A stretch of DNA of 7,019 nucleotides from Bacteroidetes bacterium UBA6183 (GTDB taxonomy: Bacteria; Bacteroidota; Bacteroidia; UKL13-3), in contig DITN01000033.1 of NCBI GenBank assembly GCA_002422865.1, positions 1-7,019 of the forward strand. The letters are read 5' to 3'. Shown here piece by piece: positions 1 through 7,019 of the stretch. Every line of letters starts with the position of its first letter. Within the stretch, counting starts at the first letter, position 1. The position numbers and the translations under genes are program-made. The notes beneath the pieces were generated by a model. That model was not told the origin of the DNA and searched no databases. It saw only the letters and a list, made by a program, of their open reading frames with translations.

Positions 1-1007
1 CACATACCACACCCGATAGCATCAGAATAAATGAGCTATTGGAGCATATGGTTGAGCAAGGTTGTGAGTATGCATTTATGGAAGCGAGTTCGCACGCTAT
101 AGATCAAAACAGAATAAAAGGATTACACTTTGCAGGTACGGTATTTACCAATATTACACACGATCATTTAGATTATCATGTAACCTTTAGCAATTACATC
201 AACGCTAAGAAAAAATTATTTGATGATGTAAATGATGATGCCTTTGCATTAACCAATAAGGATGATAAAAACGGATTGGTGATGCTACAAAATACCAAAG
301 CCACACGCTATACATACAGCTTAAAAGCAATAGCAGATTTTAAAGCCAAAATTATAGAAAGTGATTTTACAGGCATGCTTTTAAACATTGATGAACAAGA
401 AGCATGGTTTAGGTTGGTAGGCAACTTTAATGCTTACAACATTTTGGCTGTTTATGGTACTGCATTTTTATTGGGCAAAGAGAAACTAGAAATTATTCAA
501 CACTTAAGTAACATCGAATCGGTTAAAGGAAGATTTGAATATGTAAGAAGTATTGATGGTGTAATCGCAATTATAGATTACGCACATACACCTGATGCAC
601 TTAAAAATATATTAGATACTATTAACGAACTACGTACACAAAACGAACAATTGATAACTGTTGTGGGATGCGGTGGTAACAGAGATGCGGCTAAACGTCC
701 AGTTATGGCTGATATCGCCTCGGAGCATAGCACCAAGGTAATTTTTACCAGCGATAACCCGCGTGATGAAAATCCGGAAAATATATTAAACGAAATGCAA
801 AAAGGTGTAAAGCCTTTGCATTATAAAAAAACACTTCGTATAAGTGATAGAAAAGAGGCCATAAAAGCCGCTGTAGCTTCAGCTAACAAGGGCGACATCA
901 TTTTAGTTGCCGGTAAAGGGCACGAAAACTATCAAGAAATAAAAGGAGTGAAACATCATTTTGATGACAAAGAAACCGTGCTTGAATTATTTGAATTAAT
1001 GAGATAA
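1..1007 (+). CDS. murE: UDP-MurNAc-L-Ala-D-Glu:meso-DAP ligase MurE (5' partial)
   Basis: MurE is a cytoplasmic ATP-dependent Mur ligase that adds the third peptide residue to UDP-MurNAc-L-Ala-D-Glu. The reading frame is open from base 3 and enters the window at the TTPD motif (6-17), so the N-terminal UDP-binding domain and the ATP P-loop lie upstream. About 334 residues are visible; the family usually has about 480-500. Visible motifs are EASSH (81-95), DHLDYH (162-179), the probable carbamylated lysine in NAKKKLF (codon 207-209), GRFE (528-539), DYAHTPDAL (576-602), DNPR (753-764) and GKGHE (912-926). The arginine of DNPR contacts meso-diaminopimelate in characterised MurE enzymes, so I infer meso-DAP rather than lysine specificity. 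The TTG at 39 and ATG at 48 are internal codons, not starts, because conserved MurE sequence continues upstream. The stop lies 10 bases before mraY. Identification is firm; substrate choice is inferred from the motif. Confidence 0.96.
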   Translation, partial: HTTPDSIRINELLEHMVEQGCEYAFMEASSHAIDQNRIKGLHFAGTVFTNITHDHLDYHVTFSNYINAKKKLFDDVNDDAFALTNKDDKNGLVMLQNTKATRYTYSLKAIADFKAKIIESDFTGMLLNIDEQEAWFRLVGNFNAYNILAVYGTAFLLGKEKLEIIQHLSNIESVKGRFEYVRSIDGVIAIIDYAHTPDALKNILDTINELRTQNEQLITVVGCGGNRDAAKRPVMADIASEHSTKVIFTSDNPRDENPENILNEMQKGVKPLHYKKTLRISDRKEAIKAAVASANKGDIILVAGKGHENYQEIKGVKHHFDDKETVLELFELMR

Positions 1008-1017
1008 AAATTAGATT

Positions 1018-2286
1018 ATGTTATACTACTTATTCGACTACTTAGATAAACAATTTGATTTCCCGGGAGCAGGAATGTTTCAATACATTTCATTCCGTGC
1101 AGCTTTGGCTATCATTTTGTCCTTAATCATTACCACTGTTTTTGGTCGCAGGTTAATTAACATGTTGCGTAACCTACAGGTGGCAGAAACGGTTCGTAAC
1201 CTAGGGTTGGCCGGTGAAAGCCAAAAACAAGGTACACCTACCATGGGCGGATTAATTATTCTTGGTGCTATTTTATTGCCCACATTATTGTTTGCACGTT
1301 TATCTAATGTATATATCATACTGATGATTATCTCTACGATATGGTTAGGTTTGGTAGGCTTTTTAGATGATTACATTAAAGTATTTAAAAAGAATAAAGA
1401 AGGTTTAGCAGGTAGATTTAAGGTATTGGGACAAGTTGGATTGGGTGTAATTGTGGCTACTACACTTTATTATAACCAACATGTTAAAACCAGAAACTTC
1501 TACCACCCAAGCGAAGTAACCACTGAATTTATTCAAGAACATAATTTACAACCAACCATAGTGGATAACCAAATGATGTTGGCAGAAGATATTCAATCAA
1601 CAACCACTACTATTCCATTTTTTAAATCTGCGTATTTTGATTATGCCGACTTGTTAAAGTTTGTTGGTGAAAGTTATAAAGACTACAACTTTCTGATTTA
1701 TTTATTGGTGGTTATTTTCATCATTACAGCTGTGTCAAACGGAGCAAATATTACCGATGGTATTGATGGTTTAGCCGCAGGTACTTCAGCAATAATAGGT
1801 GTAACTTTAGGAATACTGGCCTACGTTTCGGGCAACATGGTATTTAGTAAATACCTAAACATTATGTACATACCACACCTTGGCGAAATGGTAATTTTTG
1901 CAGGAGCATTTGTGGGTGCATGTGTTGGATTTTTATGGTACAACAGCTACCCTGCGCAAGTGTTTATGGGTGATACCGGAAGTTTAGCTTTAGGTGGAAT
2001 TATCGCATCATTCAGTTTAATGATTCGTAAAGAATTACTGATTCCCATTTTATGTGGCATCTTTTTAATCGAAAATTTATCGGTAATCCTTCAAGTGTAT
2101 TATTTCAAATACCAAAAAAGAAAACATGGTATTGAATATGCGCGTGAACACCGATTATTTAAAATGTCTCCATTACATCACCACTACCAAAAAAGTGGTT
2201 ACCACGAAGCCAAAATTGTAACACGCTTCTGGATTATAGGTATTCTATTGGCCATCATCACTGTGATTACTTTAAAAGTTAGATAG
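1018..2286 (+). CDS. mraY: Phospho-N-acetylmuramoyl-pentapeptide transferase MraY
   Basis: MraY is an integral membrane enzyme that transfers phospho-MurNAc-pentapeptide from UDP to undecaprenyl phosphate, making lipid I. The 422-residue product has many hydrophobic segments, consistent with the ten-helix family fold. Motifs in order are GTPTMGG (72-78), FLDDYIK with the catalytic Asp pair at 117-118 and Lys 121, NITDGIDGLA (244-253), GDTGS (318-322) and PLHHHY (385-390), the His cluster of the last cytoplasmic loop. It is about 60 residues longer than E. coli MraY (360). Much of the excess lies between the DDYIK loop and the NITDGIDG loop, in the predicted periplasmic TM4-TM5 connection. ATG 1018 is preferred over Met20 (base 1075) because the first residues, rich in aromatics and including DKQFDFPGAG, resemble the N-terminus of Bacteroidota MraY as I recall it. 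murF, the usual neighbour in E. coli, is absent upstream. Confidence 0.97.
   Translation: MLYYLFDYLDKQFDFPGAGMFQYISFRAALAIILSLIITTVFGRRLINMLRNLQVAETVRNLGLAGESQKQGTPTMGGLIILGAILLPTLLFARLSNVYIILMIISTIWLGLVGFLDDYIKVFKKNKEGLAGRFKVLGQVGLGVIVATTLYYNQHVKTRNFYHPSEVTTEFIQEHNLQPTIVDNQMMLAEDIQSTTTTIPFFKSAYFDYADLLKFVGESYKDYNFLIYLLVVIFIITAVSNGANITDGIDGLAAGTSAIIGVTLGILAYVSGNMVFSKYLNIMYIPHLGEMVIFAGAFVGACVGFLWYNSYPAQVFMGDTGSLALGGIIASFSLMIRKELLIPILCGIFLIENLSVILQVYYFKYQKRKHGIEYAREHRLFKMSPLHHHYQKSGYHEAKIVTRFWIIGILLAIITVITLKVR
1471..1683 (+). other. MraY periplasmic loop expansion (within mraY)
   Basis: Residues ~152-222 of MraY link the helix ending near LYY (150-152) to the helix starting near residue 224. 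E. coli MraY crosses the equivalent interval, around its PFFK motif (here 200-203), with far fewer residues. By eye, about 35 extra residues precede PFFK and about 15 follow it. The first part is polar, with acidic residues, several glutamines and a run of threonines (195-198), and contains no helix able to span the membrane. In MraY structures this connection faces the periplasm and forms a beta-hairpin, so the insertion should also be periplasmic. Similar lengthening is, to my knowledge, common in Bacteroidota MraY. Its function is unknown to me. Confidence 0.7.
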
Positions 2287-2292
2287 ATAAAA

Positions 2293-3639
2293 ATGAGCAA
2301 ACGAATAGTAATATTAGGTAGTGGCGAAAGCGGAACAGGTGCAGCAATGCTTGCTAAAAAGCAAGGATTTGATGTGTTTGTATCTGATAAAGGCCTTATT
2401 CCTGACAACTTTAAACAAGAGTTGAATGCTATTGGTGTGCCATTTGAGGAAGGTAATCACACCACTGAACTGGTTTTAAATGCAAATGAAATTATAAAGA
2501 GCCCAGGCATACCTGACGAAAATACTTTAGTAACTGAAGCGAAACAAAAAGGTATCGCCATTATTAATGAATTAGAGTTTGCTGCCAGATATACCAAAGC
2601 CAAAATAATTGGTATTACCGGAACCAATGGAAAAACGACCACCACCAGTTTAGTGTACCATTTACTGAAAACAGCCGGATTAGATGTTGCTGTTGGTGGA
2701 AACATTGGTACGAGTTTGGCTCGTTTATTAACCGAGCGCGATTACGAATACTTGGTACTTGAAATCAGCAGTTTTCAATTAGATAACATGTACAACTTTA
2801 AAGCTGATATCGCAGTGTTGTGCAATATTACTCCCGATCATTTAGACCGTTACCAATACAATTTACAAAACTATGTTGATGCCAAGTTTCGCATCACACA
2901 AAATCAAACCGAAAAGGATGTATTTATTTATTGTGCAGAGGATAAACTGACCATGAATAACATCAACAAGTACAACATCCATGCAAAACAAATTCCTTTT
3001 GCTTACGATAAAAATCTTGCAATTGGAGCACACGTTAGCAACGGTAACATGATATCAAACATTACTTCAGAAAATCTAAATCCATTTACTATGTATATTA
3101 ATGAACTAGCACTTAAAGGTCGCCACAATGCCTACAATTCAATGGCGGCTGCCATCATTGGCCAGGTACTGAACATTCGTAAGGAGTCAATCCGCGAAAG
3201 TTTAATCAGTTTTCAAAATGTAGAACACCGCTTAGAAAGCGTAATTACCAGCGGAGGTATTGAGTACATCAACGACTCGAAAGCAACCAATGTGAACTCA
3301 ACTTGGTATGCTTTAGAGAGTATGGAAAAACCAACCGTTTGGATTGCCGGTGGTGTTGACAAAGGCAACGACTATTCTTTATTAAAAGAAATGGTTAAAG
3401 AAAAAGTTCGCATCATTGTTTGTTTAGGTTTAGATAACAGAAAACTACATGAAGCGTTTGGTGCTGATGTAGACATGATTATCAATACCACAAGCATGGC
3501 CGAAGCAGTGCATGTTGCCAAACAAATGGCTAAAAAAGGCGAAGCTGTTTTGCTTTCACCTGCTTGTGCATCATTTGATTTATTTAAAAATTACGAAGAC
3601 AGAGGACGTCAATTTAAAAAAGCTGTTCGCGATTTGTAA
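2293..3639 (+). CDS. murD: UDP-N-acetylmuramoyl-L-alanine:D-glutamate ligase MurD
   Basis: MurD is the cytoplasmic ATP-dependent ligase that adds D-glutamate to UDP-MurNAc-L-Ala. At 448 residues it has the normal family length and all three Mur ligase domains. The N-terminal Rossmann-like UDP-binding domain starts with VILGSGESGTGAA (6-18). The central ATPase domain has the P-loop GITGTNGKTTT (107-117), LEISSFQL (156-163), NITPDHLDRY (178-187) and the probable carbamylated lysine Lys198 in AKFRI. It ends with LKGRHNAYN (274-282) and EHRLE (311-315). The C-terminal domain has NDSKATN (327-333), GGVDKG (353-358) and the MurD-specific SPACASFDLF (422-431) followed by RGRQF (437-441). The last block separates MurD from MurC, MurE and MurF. 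ATG 2293 lies 6 bases after the mraY stop, and the next Met (19) falls inside the nucleotide-binding fold, so the start is secure. No key residue is missing. Confidence 0.97.
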   Translation: MSKRIVILGSGESGTGAAMLAKKQGFDVFVSDKGLIPDNFKQELNAIGVPFEEGNHTTELVLNANEIIKSPGIPDENTLVTEAKQKGIAIINELEFAARYTKAKIIGITGTNGKTTTTSLVYHLLKTAGLDVAVGGNIGTSLARLLTERDYEYLVLEISSFQLDNMYNFKADIAVLCNITPDHLDRYQYNLQNYVDAKFRITQNQTEKDVFIYCAEDKLTMNNINKYNIHAKQIPFAYDKNLAIGAHVSNGNMISNITSENLNPFTMYINELALKGRHNAYNSMAAAIIGQVLNIRKESIRESLISFQNVEHRLESVITSGGIEYINDSKATNVNSTWYALESMEKPTVWIAGGVDKGNDYSLLKEMVKEKVRIIVCLGLDNRKLHEAFGADVDMIINTTSMAEAVHVAKQMAKKGEAVLLSPACASFDLFKNYEDRGRQFKKAVRDL

Positions 3640-3661
3640 TTGATTAACACAACGTTTTAGA

Positions 3662-4858
3662 ATGACAACTTGGGAAAAAATTCGTCCGCGCGGTGACCTA
3701 TTTATGTGGATGGTCATCTTTATCCTCTCCTTGTGGGGATTATTGGCCATATACAGCAGTACAGGGGCACTTGCGTACAAAAAGAATGGTGGTGCAGTAG
3801 AAATTTATCTATTGCAACAAGCCGCGCTTTTAACGGGTGGTTTTTTTATTATGTTTATTGTGCATTCTATTCATTATAAATACTTCATCAGCTTATCAAA
3901 ACTGGCCATTTGGATTACTTACCCCTTATTAATATACACCTTAATTTTTGGCATTGAAATTAATGGTGCACGTAGATGGATTAATTTGTTTGGGGTAACT
4001 TTTCAGGCTTCTGATTTTGCAAAGTTGGCCATAGTGATGTTTGTTACCAGGGAATTGGCGCGTAAGCAAGATACCATTGATGATTTTAAACAAACGTTTT
4101 TACCCATACTTGGTCATATCACTGCTATTTGTATTTTAATAGCTCCCGAAAACTTAAGTACGGCAATGGTACTTTTTGCCACTTGCTTTTTGATATTATT
4201 TATAGGTCGTGTTAAAATAAAACACCTTGCTTTAATTACCGGAGCAGTTATGGTAGCGGGTATTTTATTTTTTACACTGTTGTTTGTTGTTCCTGAAAGC
4301 GCTTTAAAAGGCAGGATGCTTACTTGGAAAAATCGTGTTGAATCATTTGGAAAACAAGAAAACGATGCAGACAAAACTTACCAAAACGACCATGCTAAAA
4401 TAGCCATTGCTACCGGTGGTATTTTCGGAAAATTCCCAGGAAATAGCGTAGAAAGAAACTTTTTACCCGAAGCCTACTCAGATTTTATTTATGCAATTAT
4501 TGCAGAAGAATATGGTCTAATAGGGGCTTTAATTATGCTCATGTTGTACATGTTTTTTCTATATCGTGCTATACGTATTGTATTACGCAGTCCCAAAGCA
4601 TTTGGTGCATTGATTGCTGTTGGTTTAAGTTTTTCTTTGGTACTTCAGGCATTAATAAATATGGCCGTTGCAGTTAACTTATTTCCTGTTACCGGTTTAA
4701 CATTACCATTGGTAAGTAAAGGTGGTACATCCATATTATTAACCTCTGTTGCATTTGGAGTAATTATGAGTGTAAGCCGATATGTAGAAGAAGATGAGCC
4801 GGAAGGAAAAGAAGATTTAAGTGTTGAACCAAACCTAAATACCATACAAAAACCATAG
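3662..4858 (+). CDS. ftsW: Septal peptidoglycan glycosyltransferase FtsW (SEDS family)
   Basis: FtsW is the polytopic SEDS protein that polymerises lipid II at the division septum, working with a class B penicillin-binding protein (FtsI, expected upstream of murE). The 398-residue product is highly hydrophobic and fits about ten membrane helices. It has the SEDS signatures NGARRWI (101-107), QASDFAK (115-121), LPEAYSDF (268-275) and GLTLPLVSKGGTS (345-357). Asp274 aligns with the catalytic aspartate of FtsW and RodA. Departures from proteobacterial consensus are PENLSTA (162-168) where PDLGTA is usual, and Lys353 in SKGGTS where SYGGSS is common. The C-terminal tail from about residue 375 is polar and acid-rich. 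Position between murD and murG favours FtsW over RodA. ATG 3662 leaves a short cytoplasmic N-terminus; Met15 or Met17 are possible but less likely starts. The gap to murD (22 bases) is the largest in the window. Confidence 0.94.
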   Translation: MTTWEKIRPRGDLFMWMVIFILSLWGLLAIYSSTGALAYKKNGGAVEIYLLQQAALLTGGFFIMFIVHSIHYKYFISLSKLAIWITYPLLIYTLIFGIEINGARRWINLFGVTFQASDFAKLAIVMFVTRELARKQDTIDDFKQTFLPILGHITAICILIAPENLSTAMVLFATCFLILFIGRVKIKHLALITGAVMVAGILFFTLLFVVPESALKGRMLTWKNRVESFGKQENDADKTYQNDHAKIAIATGGIFGKFPGNSVERNFLPEAYSDFIYAIIAEEYGLIGALIMLMLYMFFLYRAIRIVLRSPKAFGALIAVGLSFSLVLQALINMAVAVNLFPVTGLTLPLVSKGGTSILLTSVAFGVIMSVSRYVEEDEPEGKEDLSVEPNLNTIQKP

Positions 4859-4860
4859 TT

Positions 4861-5964
4861 ATGATTGATGTAAACAAGAAATACAAAGTGGTAATAAGCG
4901 GAGGCGGAACAGGTGGACACATCTATCCGGCTGTTGCTGTTGCACAGGGTTTACAACGTAAACTACCGCATGTGGAAATTTTGTTTGTAGGGGCTGAAGA
5001 CCGCATGGAAATGGAAAAAGTTCCGAAAGCAGGTTATAAAATTATTGGTTTATGGATAAGCGGGTTTCAACGCAGTTTAAGCCCGAAGAATTTACTTTTC
5101 CCTTTTAAAGTAATAAGCAGTGTTGTTAAAAGTTTATCCATCATAAAAGAGTTTAAACCCGATGTAGCCATTGGTTTTGGAGGTTATGCGAGCGGTGCCA
5201 TGTTATATGCCGCCACCATCAAAAAACTTCCAACGGTTATACACGAACAAAACTCGTATGCCGGTATCACCAATAAAATTTTAAAAAATAGGGTTGATAC
5301 CATATGTGTTGCTTACGACAACATGAGCCGCTTTTTTCCGGAAAGAAAATTGGTAAAAACAGGCAATCCTATTCGTCAGGATTTAATGCAGGTTGATGGT
5401 TTACGTGCTGAAGCATTTAAACATTTTAACTTATCACCAAACCTAAAAACCGTTTTAGTAATAGGTGGTAGTTTAGGCGCACGAACCATTAACGAAAGTA
5501 TTTTAAACGGACTGAATAAGTTTAGCGAAAACAACGTACAACTGTTATGGCAAACAGGTAAAAACTTTGCTGCAGCACAACATGTTAATCAAACAGGAGT
5601 AAATGTACAACCGTTTATTTACGAAATGAACTTGGCTTATGCCATTGCCGATGTGGTGATATCAAGAGCAGGTGCTTTAAGTATTGCTGAATTGGCGCAA
5701 GTTAAAAAACCAGTAATATTGGTTCCTTCACCTAATGTGGCCGAGGATCATCAAACCAAAAATGCAATGGCTTTGGTTGAACGTGAAGCAGCAATATTGG
5801 TAAAAGATAATGAAGCCAGACAGATTTTAGTTGACGAATGTATGGCCTTGATAAAAAACGAGGTTAAACAGGTACAACTAAAAAACAACATTGCTTCATT
5901 TTCAATGCCGGATGCTGCCGAAAGAATAGTAACAGAAGTATTACGTGTAATTGAAGAACGTTAA
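4861..5964 (+). CDS. murG: Lipid II synthase, undecaprenyl-PP-MurNAc-pentapeptide GlcNAc transferase MurG
   Basis: MurG is a peripheral GT-B glycosyltransferase on the inner face of the cytoplasmic membrane. It transfers GlcNAc from UDP-GlcNAc to lipid I, making lipid II, the substrate of FtsW. The 367-residue product has normal family length. The N-terminal, acceptor-side domain shows SGGGTGGHIYPA (13-24), GFGGYASG (105-112) and HEQN (128-131). The C-terminal UDP-GlcNAc domain shows GNPIR (168-172), GGSLGA (202-207), SRAGALSIAELA (268-279) and EDHQTKNA (295-302). Only ATG 4861 fits as a start, since the next Met (49) lies after the essential glycine-rich loop. The start is 2 bases after the ftsW stop, which suggests translational coupling between the lipid II maker and the lipid II polymerase. 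Nothing is missing or unusual. Confidence 0.97.
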   Translation: MIDVNKKYKVVISGGGTGGHIYPAVAVAQGLQRKLPHVEILFVGAEDRMEMEKVPKAGYKIIGLWISGFQRSLSPKNLLFPFKVISSVVKSLSIIKEFKPDVAIGFGGYASGAMLYAATIKKLPTVIHEQNSYAGITNKILKNRVDTICVAYDNMSRFFPERKLVKTGNPIRQDLMQVDGLRAEAFKHFNLSPNLKTVLVIGGSLGARTINESILNGLNKFSENNVQLLWQTGKNFAAAQHVNQTGVNVQPFIYEMNLAYAIADVVISRAGALSIAELAQVKKPVILVPSPNVAEDHQTKNAMALVEREAAILVKDNEARQILVDECMALIKNEVKQVQLKNNIASFSMPDAAERIVTEVLRVIEER

Positions 5965-5974
5965 TAAACAACAA

Positions 5975-7019
5975 ATGAACTTTAAAGACATTAAACAAGT
6001 ATATTTTTTGGGAATTGGCGGTATAGGCATGAGTGCTATTGCCAGGTATTTTCATACCCAAAATATACCTGTAATGGGATACGACAAAACCGAAACAGAA
6101 TTAACCAAAGCGCTGGTAAATGAAGGTATTGAAGTTCATTACAAAGATTTGGGAAGTGAGTTGGCCAACTTTGGATTTGATAAAAAAAATGTATTGGTGG
6201 TTTTAACTCCGGCCATTCCTAAAAACCATGAGGAGTATAATTGGTTTTTACAAAATGAGTTCACCATTTTAAAACGTTCGCAAGTTTTAGGTGTAATTAC
6301 CGATACTTATAAAACAGCAGGCATTGCAGGCACACATGGAAAAACAACTACCTCTACCCTACTTGCACATATTTTAAAACAAAGTAAAATAGATTGTGCA
6401 GCATTTTTAGGAGGTATATCAACCAATTACAATAGCAATTTATTATTACATCATACAACAGCACAAACACCATCAGCTCAAAATCAATTAATGGTGGTTG
6501 AGGCTGATGAGTTTGACAGATCGTTTTTAACTTTACATCCAAGTATCGGTGTAATTACATCAACTGATGCAGATCATTTAGATATTTATGGTGAGCATGA
6601 TGCATTAAAAAAATCGTTTGCCGATTATGCTGCTCAAGTACGCGAGGTATTATTTGTAAAAAAGGAATTGGATTTATATACCGAGCTACTTGAAAAGGAT
6701 CATACAAATCGTATAAAATCATACAGCATAAAACAGCAAGCCGATGTATATGCCGATAACATTAACATTATTGGCGATACTTATTATTTTGACTTACATG
6801 CTGTAAATATTCATTTAACGCAAATACATTTAGGTATACCTGGCTTACACAACGTAGAAAACGCAGTTGCAGCTTCGGCAGCAGCATTAGAGGCCGGTGT
6901 TGGCGCAGATGAACTAACTGTTTCTTTGGCCTCTTTTAAAGGCGTAAAACGTAGGTTTGAGTATATCATTAAACAACCTAACTTGGTTTATATAGATGAT
7001 TATGCGCATCATCCAACAG
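5975..7019 (+). CDS. murC: UDP-N-acetylmuramate:L-alanine ligase MurC (3' partial)
   Basis: MurC catalyses the first peptide step, ATP-dependent addition of L-alanine to UDP-MurNAc in the cytoplasm. The frame runs from ATG 5975 to the window edge without a stop, giving 348 residues of a family that usually has about 450-490. The N-terminal UDP-binding loop is GIGGIGMS (13-20). The ATPase domain has the P-loop AGTHGKTTT (118-126), with the GTHGKT form typical of MurC, then EADEFDRSF (176-184), TDADHLDIYG (197-206) and PGLHNVENA (289-297). GVKRRFEY (323-330) marks the passage to the C-terminal domain, whose DDYAHHP (341-347) is the last motif visible. Residues ~157-171 form a polar stretch rich in His, Thr and Gln before the EADEFD strand, probably a surface loop. 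The start is 10 bases after the murG stop, and the next Met (19) lies inside the G-loop, so the start is secure. Confidence 0.96.
   Translation, partial: MNFKDIKQVYFLGIGGIGMSAIARYFHTQNIPVMGYDKTETELTKALVNEGIEVHYKDLGSELANFGFDKKNVLVVLTPAIPKNHEEYNWFLQNEFTILKRSQVLGVITDTYKTAGIAGTHGKTTTSTLLAHILKQSKIDCAAFLGGISTNYNSNLLLHHTTAQTPSAQNQLMVVEADEFDRSFLTLHPSIGVITSTDADHLDIYGEHDALKKSFADYAAQVREVLFVKKELDLYTELLEKDHTNRIKSYSIKQQADVYADNINIIGDTYYFDLHAVNIHLTQIHLGIPGLHNVENAVAASAAALEAGVGADELTVSLASFKGVKRRFEYIIKQPNLVYIDDYAHHPT

Larger units (their letters stand above)
1..7019 (+). other. dcw cluster segment, probable single transcription unit
   Basis: All six genes lie on the same strand with gaps of 10, 6, 22, 2 and 10 bases. 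No gap can hold a hairpin terminator with a T-run or a full promoter, so I infer co-transcription from a promoter upstream of the window. The order murE-mraY-murD-ftsW-murG-murC matches the conserved dcw order apart from the missing murF. By analogy with other dcw clusters, ftsI should lie upstream and ftsQ, ftsA and ftsZ downstream, but none of these is visible here. None of the five visible starts has a GGAG-like Shine-Dalgarno sequence in the preceding 20 bases. Confidence 0.85.

Noticed and set aside
39..50. TTG at 39 or ATG at 48 as the start of the first gene
   Set aside because: The frame is open upstream to base 3 and encodes the conserved TTPD motif of MurE, so these are internal codons of a gene cut by the window edge.
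1080..1319. Minus-strand open frame of 79 codons inside mraY
   Set aside because: It lies fully within mraY, matches no family I recognise and has no separate context. It is best explained as a shadow of the real gene. The same applies to the other minus-strand frames at 2199-2408, 2457-2705, 3580-3780, 4114-4374, 4645-4920, 5864-6061 and 6354-6542.
3640..3661. Possible internal promoter or terminator between murD and ftsW
   Set aside because: This is the longest gap, but at 22 bases it shows no hairpin with a T-run and no match to the Bacteroidota TAnnTTTG promoter element.
3662..4858. RodA instead of FtsW
   Set aside because: The two are paralogues and share the SEDS motifs, but a position between murD and murG in the dcw cluster is diagnostic for FtsW.
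6001..6010. TATATTTTTTG near the start of murC as a TAnnTTTG-like promoter element
   Set aside because: The spacing does not match the element, it lies inside the murC coding sequence, and T-runs like this are common by chance in this AT-rich DNA.
1..7019. A hidden novel system such as a defence island, mobile element or RNA element
   Set aside because: Almost every base belongs to a recognised, intact or edge-cut cell wall gene with its motifs in order. There are no direct repeat arrays, inverted terminal repeats, tRNA-like sequences or long intergenic stretches.

Overview
The window is a stretch of the dcw (division and cell wall) cluster. It holds six collinear plus-strand genes in the order murE (5' end cut off) - mraY - murD - ftsW - murG - murC (3' end cut off). 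Gaps between genes are only 2 to 22 bases, so almost every base is coding. There are no RNA genes, mobile elements, CRISPR arrays, terminators or convincing internal promoters.

The organism looks like a member of the Bacteroidota. Three things point there: AT-rich coding DNA, starts with A/T-rich leaders and no Shine-Dalgarno motif, and protein features typical of that phylum. The protein features are a 422-residue MraY with an enlarged periplasmic loop and an FtsW with unusual loop motifs. The absence of murF between murE and mraY also fits. Genus-level placement is not possible from this sequence alone. MurE carries a DNPR motif, so the peptidoglycan is predicted to contain meso-diaminopimelate.

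Layout: bases 1-1007 encode the last ~334 residues of MurE, lacking the N-terminal domain and P-loop. Bases 1018-2286 encode MraY, 2293-3639 MurD, 3662-4858 FtsW and 4861-5964 MurG. Bases 5975-7019 encode the first 348 residues of MurC, which stays open to the window edge.

The genes form one pathway. MurC, MurD and MurE add L-Ala, D-Glu and the diamino acid in turn to UDP-MurNAc in the cytoplasm. MraY moves the finished muramoyl-pentapeptide to undecaprenyl phosphate (lipid I), and MurG adds GlcNAc to give lipid II. FtsW is the SEDS glycosyltransferase that polymerises lipid II at the septum. MurF, which adds D-Ala-D-Ala, must be encoded elsewhere.

I found no sign of a new biological system. 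The region is a conserved housekeeping operon, and the findings below are mostly lineage-specific details of known proteins.
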